Source of the DNA: Aphanomyces cochlioides
Lineage: Eukaryota; Oomycota; Saprolegniomycetes; Saprolegniales; Verrucalvaceae
DNA length: 64,000 nucleotides
Direction: 5' to 3'
Assembly: GCA_019828595.1 (NCBI GenBank)
Contig: JAHQRK010000008.1
Coordinates: forward strand, 620,001 to 684,000
Below are positions 1-10,900 of this stretch, piece by piece. Position 1 is the stretch's first letter. Every line of letters starts with the position of its first letter. The position numbers were made by a program, and so were the translations under genes. The notes below the pieces were generated by a model. It did no database searches. It saw nothing but the letters and a program-made list of their open reading frames with translations, and was not told the origin of the DNA.

Positions 1-1
1 A

Positions 2-127
2 GCTGGTCTGACCACTTCCACAGAGGCAGCCCATGCGGCTGACGATGAGATGGTCGTTGCACCGGTGAGTAATCGCCCCGACGTGATCCATGTCGGAAAA
101 ACCAAGAGACGACTCGGCCACGGTTGA
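2..127 (+). CDS. 3' end of an unknown gene entering from the left edge
   Basis: An open frame runs from the window edge to a TGA at 125-127 (41 codons). It is rich in Ala, Asp and Glu, then turns basic just before the stop (KTKRRLGHG). No domain can be recognised in so short a piece. A GTGAGT at about 64 could be a splice donor, so the real C-terminus may differ. Low confidence. Confidence 0.3.
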   Translation, partial: AGLTTSTEAAHAADDEMVVAPVSNRPDVIHVGKTKRRLGHG

Positions 128-719
128 CAAAGTAGAGCCTGTCTTAGGTTTTATTTAGGTTTTATCTATGTTTTTCATATTAAACCTTTTTAAAACCTGG
201 TTTTAATTCCATGGGGTCTGTAGATGCCCAAACATGGCAAATTTGCGTATTAGACATGGGAAGTGTGTCCGAAATCTCTCTATTGTTGCGAAAGCCGCTG
301 GTTTAATCAAGTGCATTATGTTGGGTGAGTAGGCGTGGTGTCAAACTTACAAGGCCCAAGAGGCAGGGATAAATATTGCGATTGTTCGATGAGTTTTCCA
401 ATTGGTATGGATTGAGAATTACGGTTGCGGGATGAAGTGTTTGGAAGTGCGATAGAGTATTGAAAGCATTGAAAGCTCGCAGCTGAATATGGAATAAACT
501 TCGTTAGGGCAAGAGGAACCGCGATCGTGTGATCTATTCGACATGCTCGGTGAAAAAGACGCAGCAAAGCATAAAAACCTACAATAAACCTAACTGTTTT
601 TCAAAAAGGTTTATTGAAAACCTTTTAAAAGCAATATCCGGATGGTAAAGAATTAGTGTGAAAATTGAGGAAATGCTGCTCGGCTGTTACAATCACACAA
701 CATTTTCTTTTTACATATT
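128..719. other. Gene-free stretch
   Basis: No supported gene. The ends of this stretch (about 148-200 and 575-625) carry AAACCT/AGGTTT-rich sequence in roughly opposite orientations, which could be termini of a small degraded element, but I could not find a flanking target duplication. An ATATCCGGAT motif lies at about 634-643. Confidence 0.4.
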
Positions 720-3089
720 TTATTCACTGAGCAATGGTTCATGGAGCGCTCCGCCAGCGTCGCCCATGATGCTCTGTGCCTTCTTTTGATGCAACCGATG
801 AGCCAACAAGAGTGCAGCGACCACGACAGAACTAGCCGCTGGCCAAATAGCTGTCAAAGGCGCGCGGGGGGACGAAGTGAACATTGCCACCGCTGCTTCC
901 ATTTGAGGCGCATCGGCAGGTTCGCAGCGTGCAATCGACGGAGCAATGGATGGAGCGCACACTGCGATGCGATTATGTGCAAAGCCAAAGCGGTCGCAGG
1001 TTCGACAGCAGGAATGGTTGGCGTTCATTTCGAAGATGGTCGAGACGGGATTGTTCGCATCCCATTGATCGCCAGGATAGACGAGGTTTCCTTGGCATGC
1101 TTGGAACGGCGCGGGTAGTCGATTCTCAAAGACTTCCCAAGAAGCAATGCCGCAGGCCGCAGCGCATGTTTCGTCGGCGTAGACATTCTCCGTCCAAACT
1201 GTCGACACGTCGTCGCAGTTTTCAAACCAGAACGCATGCGTGACCACTTGTAGGCGGATGCCAGAGAGCTTGATTCGACACGAGACGTTGACTTGCGTGA
1301 TGTCAGCGTTGAGTAATTTGACGGCAAAATACGTATCGGATAGATCCCCACGACTGGAAAGCGACCACGTATCGATCGATTCTGTAAAGTCTTTGCCTTG
1401 GTACTGCCACGAGCACGCAAACGACTCGATGCGCGCTTTGGGTGCCTTGACGGAGGCCAAGAGGTCTGTCACGTTGAGATGAAACCCGACGACGCTGAAA
1501 TCGCTCCATGCAACATTGCAATGCGTGTTGGACACGTACTTCCAGTTGGAATGAAACCAGCCACGAAGCGATTGTCGGAGTTGTTGCGTGATTGTCCAAA
1601 CAATGGGGGGAGAAGCAACGGCGCCACAGTGCGTCCATGGCTCAAAGGTCACAGTGGTGGTCAAGTTGTCGAGGAAGAGCACATCGTTGGCGGTGAAATC
1701 ATGCCACACGTTCGGCTGGTTGCTGGCCGTCCATCGCCAAAAGACTGGCGACGCATCTTTCGTCTTGGAAAAGCTCTCGAGAAGGGTCGCATTGGCGACA
1801 AACAGCGACTGGATTCGAAAGGCTGATGGCGCAAAGTCGCCCGTGGCATCTTCTGCAGCCCAAAGACGCAGTTCAAAGCTGGTATTGCGTGCATTTGGGG
1901 CGACTTGGAGGTTGCCACCCAACGTGGTCGCATTTAGCGACACGGTGGCACGGGCAACAATGTCGGAAGCGGTCGCGGCGAGCGTGACATGACCAGCGCA
2001 TCCAAACTTGTCGGGAGATCCACTGAAGGACAAATCTTCCCCCGAGACGTCGGCGCCGTTGCTGCAGTGAAGCACGGCGGGCGCAGTACAGCTATAGTGA
2101 ACCCAAGGCTCATACCATGTGTAGTTGAAGTGCAGGGAGCGGGAGCAGACGTTGGGCGTCAAGAAGGCATCGGGGGAAGCAAGGATTGTGGCGTTCACGA
2201 AGGGATTCAAGCGGATGGCGTCGTGGACGCATGGACTCTGTGCCACGAGCGGCGTTGTTAGCGCAGCGTCGGGCTTCAGAGGGTCGATTCTAGACGGCAG
2301 AGGGCAGCTAAACCAGTCGTGGCCATCTACTTGGACCACGTCGGTACAATTGGCACCAAGCGCCGAGGCAGGAGTGCTGCAGTCGTTGTTGGTCCTCGAC
2401 GTTGCAAAGCCCTGGATGGAGGCGACGAAGGCGGTGAAATTGGTCCAGTAGAGTTGCCACCCGATGAAGTCTTTCGGCAAGTCTGGGCAGGTTTGCGTCG
2501 ACTGGGGGCGGAAGTGGTCTGAAATGGACAAGCAGAGCTCACAGACGCCGCTGTCTTGCGCGTAGTCCCAAGCGTTGAGCTGGACTTTGTACACGCCGGG
2601 GGGAACCGCCCCTTGGTCGAGCTGCGCCCAGATAATGTCATTGCGATTCGTTTGAAAGTCGCCCCAGTGATACGCGAGCGTCGGATTGAGCTCTTGGAAG
2701 ACATTCTTCCCATGAGAGACGTTGCTGAAGATACTGGAAACGGCGATATGCGGCAGCGTCTTTGCATTCGTCGGTGTCAAGCTCTTGAGATCCTCCAATG
2801 TAATGCCAACGTCTTCAAACAACGGATCGTCCAGCGCGTAGCCGTACGCAGTATGCGGCAGTGGCACGGACGCCAGCGGTGTTTGCATACATGTAACGTC
2901 AAATACGCTGCAGGGCAGACACAATCCAGAGCCATACACAGCTTCGTAGTCGACGCTAAACCAATGCGGGCATTGACTTGTCTGGATCGACGAGTTGGTC
3001 GTATCGTCACGGGCTTTATGCCAATGCGGTCGACCCACGACGACGATGACGCCAAGGAGTCCAACGAGTCCAATCGACGTCGCCTTCAT
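720..3089 (-). CDS. Cys-rich type I membrane glycoprotein, function unknown
   Basis: A 789-residue uninterrupted frame. The N-terminus is a hydrophobic signal peptide or anchor (about residues 5-20, GLVGLLGVIVVV). The long middle part is rich in Cys and Trp with many N-x-S/T sequons (for example NVSH, NATT, NHSC), as expected of an extracellular domain. Near the C-terminus is one transmembrane segment (SSVVVAALLLA) followed by a basic stop-transfer HRLHQKK and a short cytoplasmic tail ending HEPLLSE, whose ExxxLL pattern resembles an acidic di-leucine sorting signal. No catalytic family is recognised. The start is the first Met, directly before the hydrophobic segment. It is likely a secretory-pathway or cell-surface protein; the role is unknown. 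Confidence 0.75.
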   Translation of the reverse strand: MKATSIGLVGLLGVIVVVGRPHWHKARDDTTNSSIQTSQCPHWFSVDYEAVYGSGLCLPCSVFDVTCMQTPLASVPLPHTAYGYALDDPLFEDVGITLEDLKSLTPTNAKTLPHIAVSSIFSNVSHGKNVFQELNPTLAYHWGDFQTNRNDIIWAQLDQGAVPPGVYKVQLNAWDYAQDSGVCELCLSISDHFRPQSTQTCPDLPKDFIGWQLYWTNFTAFVASIQGFATSRTNNDCSTPASALGANCTDVVQVDGHDWFSCPLPSRIDPLKPDAALTTPLVAQSPCVHDAIRLNPFVNATILASPDAFLTPNVCSRSLHFNYTWYEPWVHYSCTAPAVLHCSNGADVSGEDLSFSGSPDKFGCAGHVTLAATASDIVARATVSLNATTLGGNLQVAPNARNTSFELRLWAAEDATGDFAPSAFRIQSLFVANATLLESFSKTKDASPVFWRWTASNQPNVWHDFTANDVLFLDNLTTTVTFEPWTHCGAVASPPIVWTITQQLRQSLRGWFHSNWKYVSNTHCNVAWSDFSVVGFHLNVTDLLASVKAPKARIESFACSWQYQGKDFTESIDTWSLSSRGDLSDTYFAVKLLNADITQVNVSCRIKLSGIRLQVVTHAFWFENCDDVSTVWTENVYADETCAAACGIASWEVFENRLPAPFQACQGNLVYPGDQWDANNPVSTIFEMNANHSCCRTCDRFGFAHNRIAVCAPSIAPSIARCEPADAPQMEAAVAMFTSSPRAPLTAIWPAASSVVVAALLLAHRLHQKKAQSIMGDAGGALHEPLLSE

Positions 3090-3522
3090 CTTTATTCAAG
3101 TGACGGTCTTGGCACAGACTCGGGCAATAAGATCCAAGATGAAACTCCAAGCGACTCGCATGGAAAGAATCTCCGACGAAGAAGACCACAGGAAGATCTT
3201 GACGCCAGCAACCGTTTCTCGCCATGGCGCACGGTCGTGTGAGAAATCCTGGAACTCATGGTAGTCTGCCCCCCTCCCCCAAGCACTCGTCAGTGGCTTG
3301 CGACTAGTAGATGAGTCGTTTTCAACTCTAGATTAGATTTTATAGCAGCTGTGAGGATAACTTTATAAGAGCAGGAGGAGCTATAAACGTTAACGTCCGC
3401 GACAGCCATGAAATTAAAGTTTGAGGCAAACTTGGCGGCTTGGCGACGTGCATCTCCATCTCGCCCAGGCGATTCAGGATGCATACCAAGGCAGGAGATT
3501 GATGTGGCGCCTTGAGATTATC
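3090..3522. other. Intergenic, nothing recognised
   Basis: This is the presumed promoter side of the membrane glycoprotein and the 3' side of the seven-TM-like gene. Short open frames here lack family features or codon coherence. Confidence 0.4.
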
Positions 3523-4525
3523 TTAACAACTAATATGGGAGGTGTTATCGGCTAGAATAAAGAAGGACGGCGGTCCTCGGAAGCTCATTTTTGGCTGGGA
3601 CGATGCTGTCGGCGCATAGAATGCGTCAAAGCCACGGATCGAGACGCCCATGATGACGGTGATGACTGCGCCGCTGGAATAAGTCATTGCGCGAAGGAGT
3701 TTGAGCATGATGGGCCACTCGACGATCGTGACATCCGACGTCGACTCGTACTCGGACAATGGGGCGACGATCAGGTACGGAATGTTGAGGAGAAAGAAGA
3801 GACCGACGATGACGAGCAGCGCCATGGGCAGCTTGGCGAGCTGGAGCTGATGGCGCTGACAAAACAACGAGATTGCAATCACAGCGCCGTAGAGGAGAGA
3901 GAGGAGGCAGATGCCCCAAGTGCCCCATGCCATGTAGCAGAGGATCCAAGACGCGACGAGATTGTTGGCGCCATCACGGGCCAAGAAACGGATCTGGAGC
4001 CGCTCCATCGTCACCACCGTTGCGATAAAGATGAGCGCGACCGAGTAGACAACGCCGCTGTACAATTTGAGAATTCGCTGGCTTTGATGCTGTAGTCGTG
4101 GACGCACGGCGCGGCGGTAGAGCTCATACGCCGACAAGGCAAACCACATGGAGACGGCGTTGAAGAGCGTTTCCGTGCCGATGCTGACGCTCAGCACATC
4201 AGGAAGTTCGAGACTGTCCCAGGTGTCGACACCAGAAAAGACGACAAACGTGCGGGCCAGCGTCAGCGCACTCCAGAGACACAAGCAAACAAACATCATA
4301 AACATCGTGCCTTGGCCAGCGTCGCGCCAGATATTGGGCCACTTGAACACTATCACGCAAGTCGCAAAGCACACACGCCGAGAGACTCCACGCGACGACG
4401 TAGACTGGCATCATCGTCTTGGACTCCAAGTGGCCATCCACGCTGACCTGGAGAGACTTCGTCATCCAAATTCGACAATAAAGACAGATATGCCTAGACA
4501 GGTCAGCCTCCATTCTGCATTTCAT
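3523..4525 (-). pseudogene. Seven-transmembrane-like protein, frameshifted and 5'-truncated by a transposon
   Basis: The long part (3523-4374, 283 residues) contains at least six hydrophobic helices (for example FMMFVCLCLW, VVYSVALIFIATVV, LPMALLVIVGLFFLLNIPYL, then a last helix near SSGAVITVIMG). This suggests a seven-TM receptor-like or transporter-like protein. An upstream piece in another frame (4199-4525) supplies the first helix (PVYVVAWSLSACVL); the switch lies near 4360 and needs a 1-nt indel or a missed intron. Further upstream the gene meets the end of the hAT-like element at 4556, and the coding-looking minus strand resumes beyond that element at 6625-6835, so the 5' part is probably split by the insertion. 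Exact family not recognised. Confidence 0.5.
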
Positions 4526-4555
4526 CCAGAGGCCAATTCGTCAGTTTGATTCGAG

Positions 4556-6616
4556 GGTAAGGAAAAAACAGGTCATCGCCGGGTCAGGTCACGCCTCTAG
4601 GTCACGTGATCTACACGTGATCTGGGCGGTCACAATACTCTCACCAAATATAGGTCACATCTTCCAAAGGAGCTTGCGCAAAGAGACTGACGGCTCATCG
4701 ACACTTCCCACAGACACGTAGGAGACTTAAAGCCACTTCTAGCTGTGAATCTAGGGTAGCTACAGCATATTACGTTATTCATGGCTTGGAATCGTTGAGT
4801 GAAACAACTGCTTTTAGAGAATGACCGACGGTGGTCACAACAACTCGTACCATCTACCAGCAGTTCAATGCTGCAAATGAGAAGCACGCAAGCAGCAAGG
4901 GGTACAGAAATCGTGGCATAAACTATTATAGATTCGGTTTTGATTACGCGTCGAAAGAGAAGGGCTTTCCTTTGAGCTACTGCTCTCTAAAATACGGACA
5001 AAACACACCCTTAAACTCACAACGCGCGTCAAGCCATGCACCCTGGATTGGAAAACACATGCCCCAAAAAGGTGAAGCTTCTGAGTGCTTTTGCATTTCA
5101 AATCACTCAATGATGGCGAACTTCAACACGTCTACATACATCATACAACCGATAATTATAAACGTCGTTCACTCTGTTTGATATGTCTTGCGATTCATCT
5201 CGGGTCAACGACGCTGAATGTCCATTTAAAATCATCTACATAGGTTACTTTGTCAAGTTTAACCAAACAATAAAGTCTGCAATGCAGCCTCGAGGCAACT
5301 GTCAAGTAGGAGCAAGTTCGTCGAGGACACATAGTATTAAAGGCAGTGTTGTGACTTCTGGGCGACAACACACGAGATGGAGAGAATGGCACTTGATTAG
5401 ATCGCTGTGAAATCCAAGCTAAGGCTAGAAATATATCTGCCCTACAACAGCTCAGGACAACCAGTCCCTTACTGAGCCAATCGACGTACTATCATGATAA
5501 AACTGCCGCATAGTCACGGCGCCTAGTCGCCTGACTGGCGCCTGGTCACTGATTTCGTTTACTGGTTCCAGCTGTACACACAGACTAGACCGAGAATAAG
5601 ACACATGACAAAAGGATCGGCGCATGATGTAGGGCCCGACACAACAGGCAGATTAGTTACCCCGAAGTTCTTGTGACGCCAAGCTCTAAGATCTCTCTTC
5701 TCACGAAGAAAAATTTCAGCTCCTCTTCTCGATTAACTCTCAAGTAAACAGACACCCTTAATGCTCTCTGGGGAGGAGCTATACAAATGTACGCCTCATA
5801 ACGTGAAAGACTGGGACTCACGTAGACTTATTTACTTTTCGTCAATACTACCTTAATAGTTGTGTCGAGCGCTACATCATGCGCCGATCCTTTTGTCATG
5901 TGTCTTATTCTCGGTCTAGTCTGTGTGTACAGCTGGAACCAGTAAACGAAATCAGTGACCAGGCGCCAGTCAGGCGACTAGGCGCCGTGACTATGCGGCA
6001 GTTTTATCTTGGTAGTACGTCAATTGGCTCAGTAAGCGACTGTTTGTCCTGAGCCGATGCAGGGCAGATATATTTCTAGCCTTAGTTTGGATTTCACAGC
6101 GATCTAATCAAGTGCCATTCTCTCCATCTCGTGTGTTGTCGCCAGGAAGTCACAGCATTAATTGCCTACTTGAGAGAAAGAATGGAGTACAATAAGACAT
6201 GTGCCTAATGGCGGCTCCTCAAGATGAGCCTCCATCAGGCATGTGCATATTATATTATACACATCAAAATGCAATGCTTATCCATGGTGCTTACGACAAC
6301 CGAACTATGGACATCGCCGATTTTATGTTTGACCACCAATGTAGATAGCTTTGAGAGTTTTGCACGAATATCAACTGCAAGATTAGACTATGGGAGCTTG
6401 ATCTCTGCCAAAATGGAACTACAATAGAAATACAAATGGCCACCACTACAGTATATTGTGATTTTCTCACCCTAACCTGTGACCTCACGAATAATAACAC
6501 ATGGAAAATGTGTGACCCCGACATGACCTGAGTGTGACCTACACGTGACCTCGCCAAAAAACTCTCTTGACCAGACATATGACCTGACCACAAATTGACC
6601 TGTAATGGATTCTTCC
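4556..6616. mobile_element. Putative non-autonomous hAT-like DNA transposon (2.06 kb)
   Basis: The segment is flanked by an exact 8-bp direct repeat GATTCGAG (4548-4555 and 6617-6624), the target-duplication size of hAT elements. Its ends are imperfect inverted repeats that share ACAGGTCA about 14 nt inside each terminus. Each end carries a cluster of AGGTCA-type motifs: AGGTCA on the plus strand at about 4570-4660 and TGACCT at about 6474-6606. Such inverted subterminal arrays are typical transposase-binding regions. No transposase frame exists inside, and the centre is a foldback palindrome. It appears to sit within the 5' part of the seven-TM-like gene. The class assignment is inferred from the duplication length and end structure only. 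Confidence 0.6.
5335..6165. repeat. Foldback palindrome with about 300-bp arms
   Basis: The left arm (about 5335-5645) and right arm (about 5860-6165) are near-perfect reverse complements, separated by about 214 bp. Matching landmarks include GCGCATGATGTAG near the inner ends and GACAACACACGAGATGG near the outer ends. The arms differ by scattered substitutions and small indels. The structure lies inside the hAT-like element and may be a nested MITE or an internal palindrome. It could form a long hairpin and might produce double-stranded RNA if transcribed. Confidence 0.8.
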
Positions 6617-6624
6617 GATTCGAG

Positions 6625-6835
6625 ATACTGCAGAGCTGTACGATCGCGCATTGAATGGTGGAATCGCTTTGGCGAGGCGTGGAAAGTCCGCTGGGGAGGC
6701 TACGAATTGCGCACGAGAGCGCGATGCATAGACAGACCGCCCGGCGCAATCGTGGTATGTTGCAACACAGATGCCATGTTGGCGAATACTTATTCGATAG
6801 TGATCTCTGTTGTTCTGGTGCTGTTGTGCCCACAT
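6625..6835 (-). other. Coding-like segment, possible 5' exon of the gene split by the hAT-like element
   Basis: The minus-strand frame stays open up to the target duplication (…SYSSAVSRI). After removing the transposon it continues without a stop into 14 further codons on the other side (KLTNWPLDEMQNGG). This supports a former exon. The true start is unknown because the IR-A duplication boundary (about 6796) lies within it. Confidence 0.35.
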
Positions 6836-7121
6836 GCTCGTTCAATTCTTTGGGAGAGGAGCTGCTGCGTGCCTAAGCTGGAGCAGAGCACTTCTTCATT
6901 GGTTTATTAATAGATAATTTAGCCAATTAAATATTTTATATCGTAAAATCCAAAATTAAAATTATTTCATTGGTCAAAATGCTTCATTAAAGCTTTACAG
7001 AGTCATTTTTGAATCATGACCTCGCCGTCGAACGAGAAGGTACATGTACTCCGACCTTTGTGATGACAATTCCTTGACTTGTATCTTGCCGTAGATCCGA
7101 TCGTATACGTTTCTCCGCGAG

Positions 7122-7412
7122 ATGGAGCGCGATACTTACTTCCCTAACGTGTTGGTCAAGAAAGGACAACAATTGTTGATCGATCTTTGCTTGGAGATTG
7201 AACGTGTCAAGCCTGTGTCGACTGCTGAATTGCTCGATCTCACGCATGCGACGACGCAAGCATTCAACGACCTCGAGGAGGAATTCGAAGAGCAGGGCAG
7301 TCAATTGGAAACCGTCGCGCGAGACTGCATTGGATCCGACTTTGCATTTATAGCCGCGACTTATGGATATGACGTTGACGTGGAAGAACTCATTTCGAAT
7401 CGAGATTGGTAG
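7122..7412 (+). CDS. DUF5713 family protein
   Basis: The 96-residue protein resembles the small, mostly helical DUF5713 family: an N-terminal YFPNVLVKKGQQLL segment, central LTHATTQAFNDLEEEFEEQGS, then ETVARDCIGSDFAFIA and a C-terminal EELISNRDW. Members occur in bacteria and scattered eukaryotes; the biochemical role is unknown. Family recall is from memory of conserved motifs. The start is the only Met that gives the family length. The identical protein is encoded in the inverted copy at 28144-28434. The gene lies about 200 bp upstream of, and in the same orientation as, the methyltransferase-like pseudogene. Confidence 0.7.
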   Translation: MERDTYFPNVLVKKGQQLLIDLCLEIERVKPVSTAELLDLTHATTQAFNDLEEEFEEQGSQLETVARDCIGSDFAFIAATYGYDVDVEELISNRDW

Positions 7413-7629
7413 CGCACTCTCTAGTCAACTGCATTTATTTCTTCCTCTTCTTCTTGTATTACATTGCAACCGCGTTGCGTTTATCGAGAGATGAAAGCTC
7501 GACCCAGAGTCTCCTTGGATTGACTTTTTAATCAATTAAAATGAATTTCAAACTTATTTTTAGAAACTGCGACCAAGCGCCTTGTATCAGAACCCATCAA
7601 GTCAAGTGCTCTCTGATGCCGACAGACTA

Positions 7630-7895
7630 TGTAACCGTGTACACGCGCAGGAGGAAGGCTTAGGAAGCAGAGAGAAAGATGAAAAGTGAATTAGCTTTAT
7701 CCTGCCTAAAGCTAATGAATGCAGAGTCGAACAGGGCTTGTGAGCCAGTGAATATGAATGGCCTAGAAGGCACCGAGCCAAAGGAATGGCAGAGAGCATG
7801 GAGTGCTTCACATGCAGGGGAATACAGATGACAGGCTAACAGCAGGCATGTCATGCCAAGGGTCAAAGAGCAAGTAACCGGAGCGTCCGGTTACA
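7630..7895 (-). repeat. Gypsy-1 3' LTR
   Basis: 266 bp, bounded by TGTAACC and GGTTACA. Identical to the LTR at 13282-13547 except for one base. Short frames of about 65-69 codons inside it occur in both LTRs and are not genes. Confidence 0.95.
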
Positions 7896-7907
7896 CCTCC
7901 CCACACT
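7896..7907 (-). other. Gypsy-1 polypurine tract
   Basis: The minus strand reads GTGTGGGGAGG directly before the 3' LTR, the expected plus-strand primer site of an LTR retrotransposon. Confidence 0.7.
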
Positions 7908-7973
7908 CAAAACAAAGCTCAGCGAGCTTTCAAAATGGGAACGCAGGGATCACGTGAGAGGGAGACAGGTCAG

Positions 7974-10900
7974 TCAGGTATGGTAGTTGGAATTTCGCGG
8001 AGCATCGCTGGCGTATGATTGCGAACGCGCAACATGGTTCAAGCTTTCGGCGTGTGGAGAAGTCTTCCGTCGCGAACGTCGCCGTAATGATTCGTAAGCT
8101 GCAAGCTCCAGTGGTAAGGTTTCTCGAGCTTCTCTAGCTGATATCCATGTAGGCTCCGTATCGGCCGTTGCCGTCGCTGGAGGTGGATGAAGACGGTATT
8201 CCAATCCGTTCTGAGAATTGCGCCGGCCTACTAGGCGGGGAGCGGAAGCGGGGTCGTTCGCAAGTTGCGATGGATCGTTCTCAACGATCTCGAGTGGAGC
8301 ATCCAGGCTACGTTTTGCCGAGCGGTGCGGCTCCGAATGCACCTGCGGCGTATGGATATGTCCATGTTGGACCAAGTCGTGTGGCACGATCGCCAAGTCG
8401 TGGTCGATCGGTGGATCCGAGCCATATCTTCGGACTCCTCCGGCAGCGGCTGCAGAGCCTCTTGAGGTTGCACATCTGCGAACGGATTTGCGCGTTGTGG
8501 AGTTGGAACTCCGAGTTCGTGAGCTGACGGATGAAATTCATCGGCTTCGGAGAGATCAAAACGAGTATCCGTCCGTTCGTGAGCTGGAGGATTATCTCCA
8601 TGACTGGCAATCGATGAAGCGGTCTTTTGCTGATATGCAGAATCATATTCGACGCTTGTGGGACTGGATGAAGAGCGAGCAGGCGCGAGGTCGCCACGAT
8701 CAGGCGTAGCAGGTAAATACCTCTTGATCTTGCCAACATAGAATGTTGGATGGATTTGCCATTCAGTTGGAAGCTCCAACTTGTATGCAGTGTTGCTGAT
8801 CTTCTTTGTGATAGGGAACGGGCCAAGCCAAGGTGGCTGCAATTTTGGGTTTCCTAGCACCGTCTTCTGCACTGTCGATGCACGTAGTAGGACTAAGTCG
8901 CCGACTGAATAAACATTTTTGTTTCCACGACTTGTCTTGTTGGCTTGCAAAGCCTGCTTTTCTTGAGCTGATGCGAGATTCTCGCGGACATGGAGGAGTA
9001 GGGACTTCCTGGATTCTATAAAGTGTTTTACACTGGCGATTGTGCGTGCAGGGATAGATCCTCCCCCACTTAAACGTGCAGCATCCACATTGATCGGAAG
9101 GCGCGGGTGCCGTAGATGTAGGACATAGAAAGGGGTATGACCCGTTGAGGCTTGAACAGAGTTGTTGTACGCAAAGACAACATGGGAGAGCATCGCGCTC
9201 CATGTGCGCGGCTTGGATTGAGTGTAACAGCGAAGAACATCTTCGATAACGCGATTAGCGCGTTCAGACTGACCGTCATTTCAGGGTGGTCCGACGTGGA
9301 CATGTCAAGGGTGGTGCCACAGAGCGCAAACAGCGCGGACCAGAATTTCGATGTAAAGCGAGGATCGCGGTCTGAAACGATAGAGGCTGGAAGCCCGAAG
9401 CGACAGAAAACATGGTCAAAGTAAAGTTGAGCCGACTCTTCGGCGGTAATGGTGTCGCGGCAGGCGACTGCAATCAAATATTGGGACAACCTGTCAACAC
9501 AAGTCCAAATGCCGGTGCGACCGTGCTTGTCGCGTGGTAAGCCAAAGATAAAATCCATGCTGACCGAGGAGAAGACCTCGTCAGATATTGGTAAAGGTGC
9601 CAAAGGGGCACGAGTAGCTGGGGAAGCCTTGACGCGTTGGCAGACGTCACAATGCGCTACATAGCGCGATACGGCCTTGAATATGCGGGGCCACCAGAAC
9701 TGCCGTGCTACGGTAAGATAAGTCTTGTCGCGGCCAAAATGTCCTGCTGTTTGGGCGGCATGACAATCATGCAAAATGTCACGGCGAAGGGTTCATCTGC
9801 CGGAATGGCAAGGCGGCGTGGGCTGGAAGCCATCGTGTAATACACCAAGCCATCATGGACAGAAAAATTCTTGAGCGAGGATCGCTTCGCCGAAGTAGTG
9901 GAATCACATAACAAAGAGAAAATCTCAGAAAGCCATTTGTCGGATGTGTAGGACGCACGCACACGGTCGTGGAGATTCGAGTGCACGTGTGATACATGGT
10001 TCAAGCTTGTGTCGTCTGATGTCGATGGACGACGGGAAAGAGCATCCGCAAGGACGTTTTGACGTCCAGGTTTGTATTCAACTGTGAAGTTGAACTCGGC
10101 AAAGAAGGCTAACCAGCGAGCCATGCGTTGGCTAATATGAGGAGACTTGACGGCTGTGCGTAAAGATGCATGGTCTGTGTAGACCACGAAAGGCTTGCTA
10201 CCTAGGAAGTAGATTCGAAACTTCGTGAGGGCGTATTTCATAGCTAGTAGCTCCAAGTCGTGGACAGGGTAGGCTTTTCAGCCTTTTGGAGCTGGCGGGA
10301 TTGATAGGACACAGGTCGGTCGCGACCATCCTTCCCCACTTGCATGAGGCAGCAGCCTATAGCCTTGACAGAGGCATCACAAACGACCGAGAAGGGTCGA
10401 GAAAAGTCGGGTAGCGCCAGGACAGGCGCAGACACTAAGCTGTCTTTCACCGCGTTGAACGCGTCGTGGCATTCTGGGGTCCAATCCCAAGGGGCGTCTT
10501 TGGCAAGTAAGGCCGATAAAGGTTGTGCCAGCGAGGCAAAATTTGCCGAGAACTTGTTTAGATACGTGGCTAGACCAAGCCAACTGCGCAACTCAGTTTG
10601 GGTAGACGGAACGAGCCAGTCGGGAATGGTTTGGACCTTTGCAGGGTCAGCGCGACAACCATTGATGCCAACAAAGTCACCCAGAACAGGAATTTCCTCG
10701 ACACCAAACATACATTTGGCCAAGTTGGCATAGAGACCATTGTCCCGCAGGACGGCAAGGACTTGACGGTGATGATCACGATGGACCTCAAGGTCGGAGC
10801 GGGTGGTCGTGCGACGACTATGGATATAAATATCGTCGAAATAAGAGGGAGCAAAGGCTCGCAAAGGGCGAAGTTTCGCCGTCACCATGCGGTTGAACGT

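Noticed and set aside
148..625. A small MITE with AAACCT ends
   Set aside because: The inverted similarity is weak and AT-biased, and no target duplication was found.
7602..7866. Open frames of 68-69 codons in the Gypsy-1 LTR (also 13266-13518)
   Set aside because: They occur in both LTRs because the LTRs are identical, and they have no family features.
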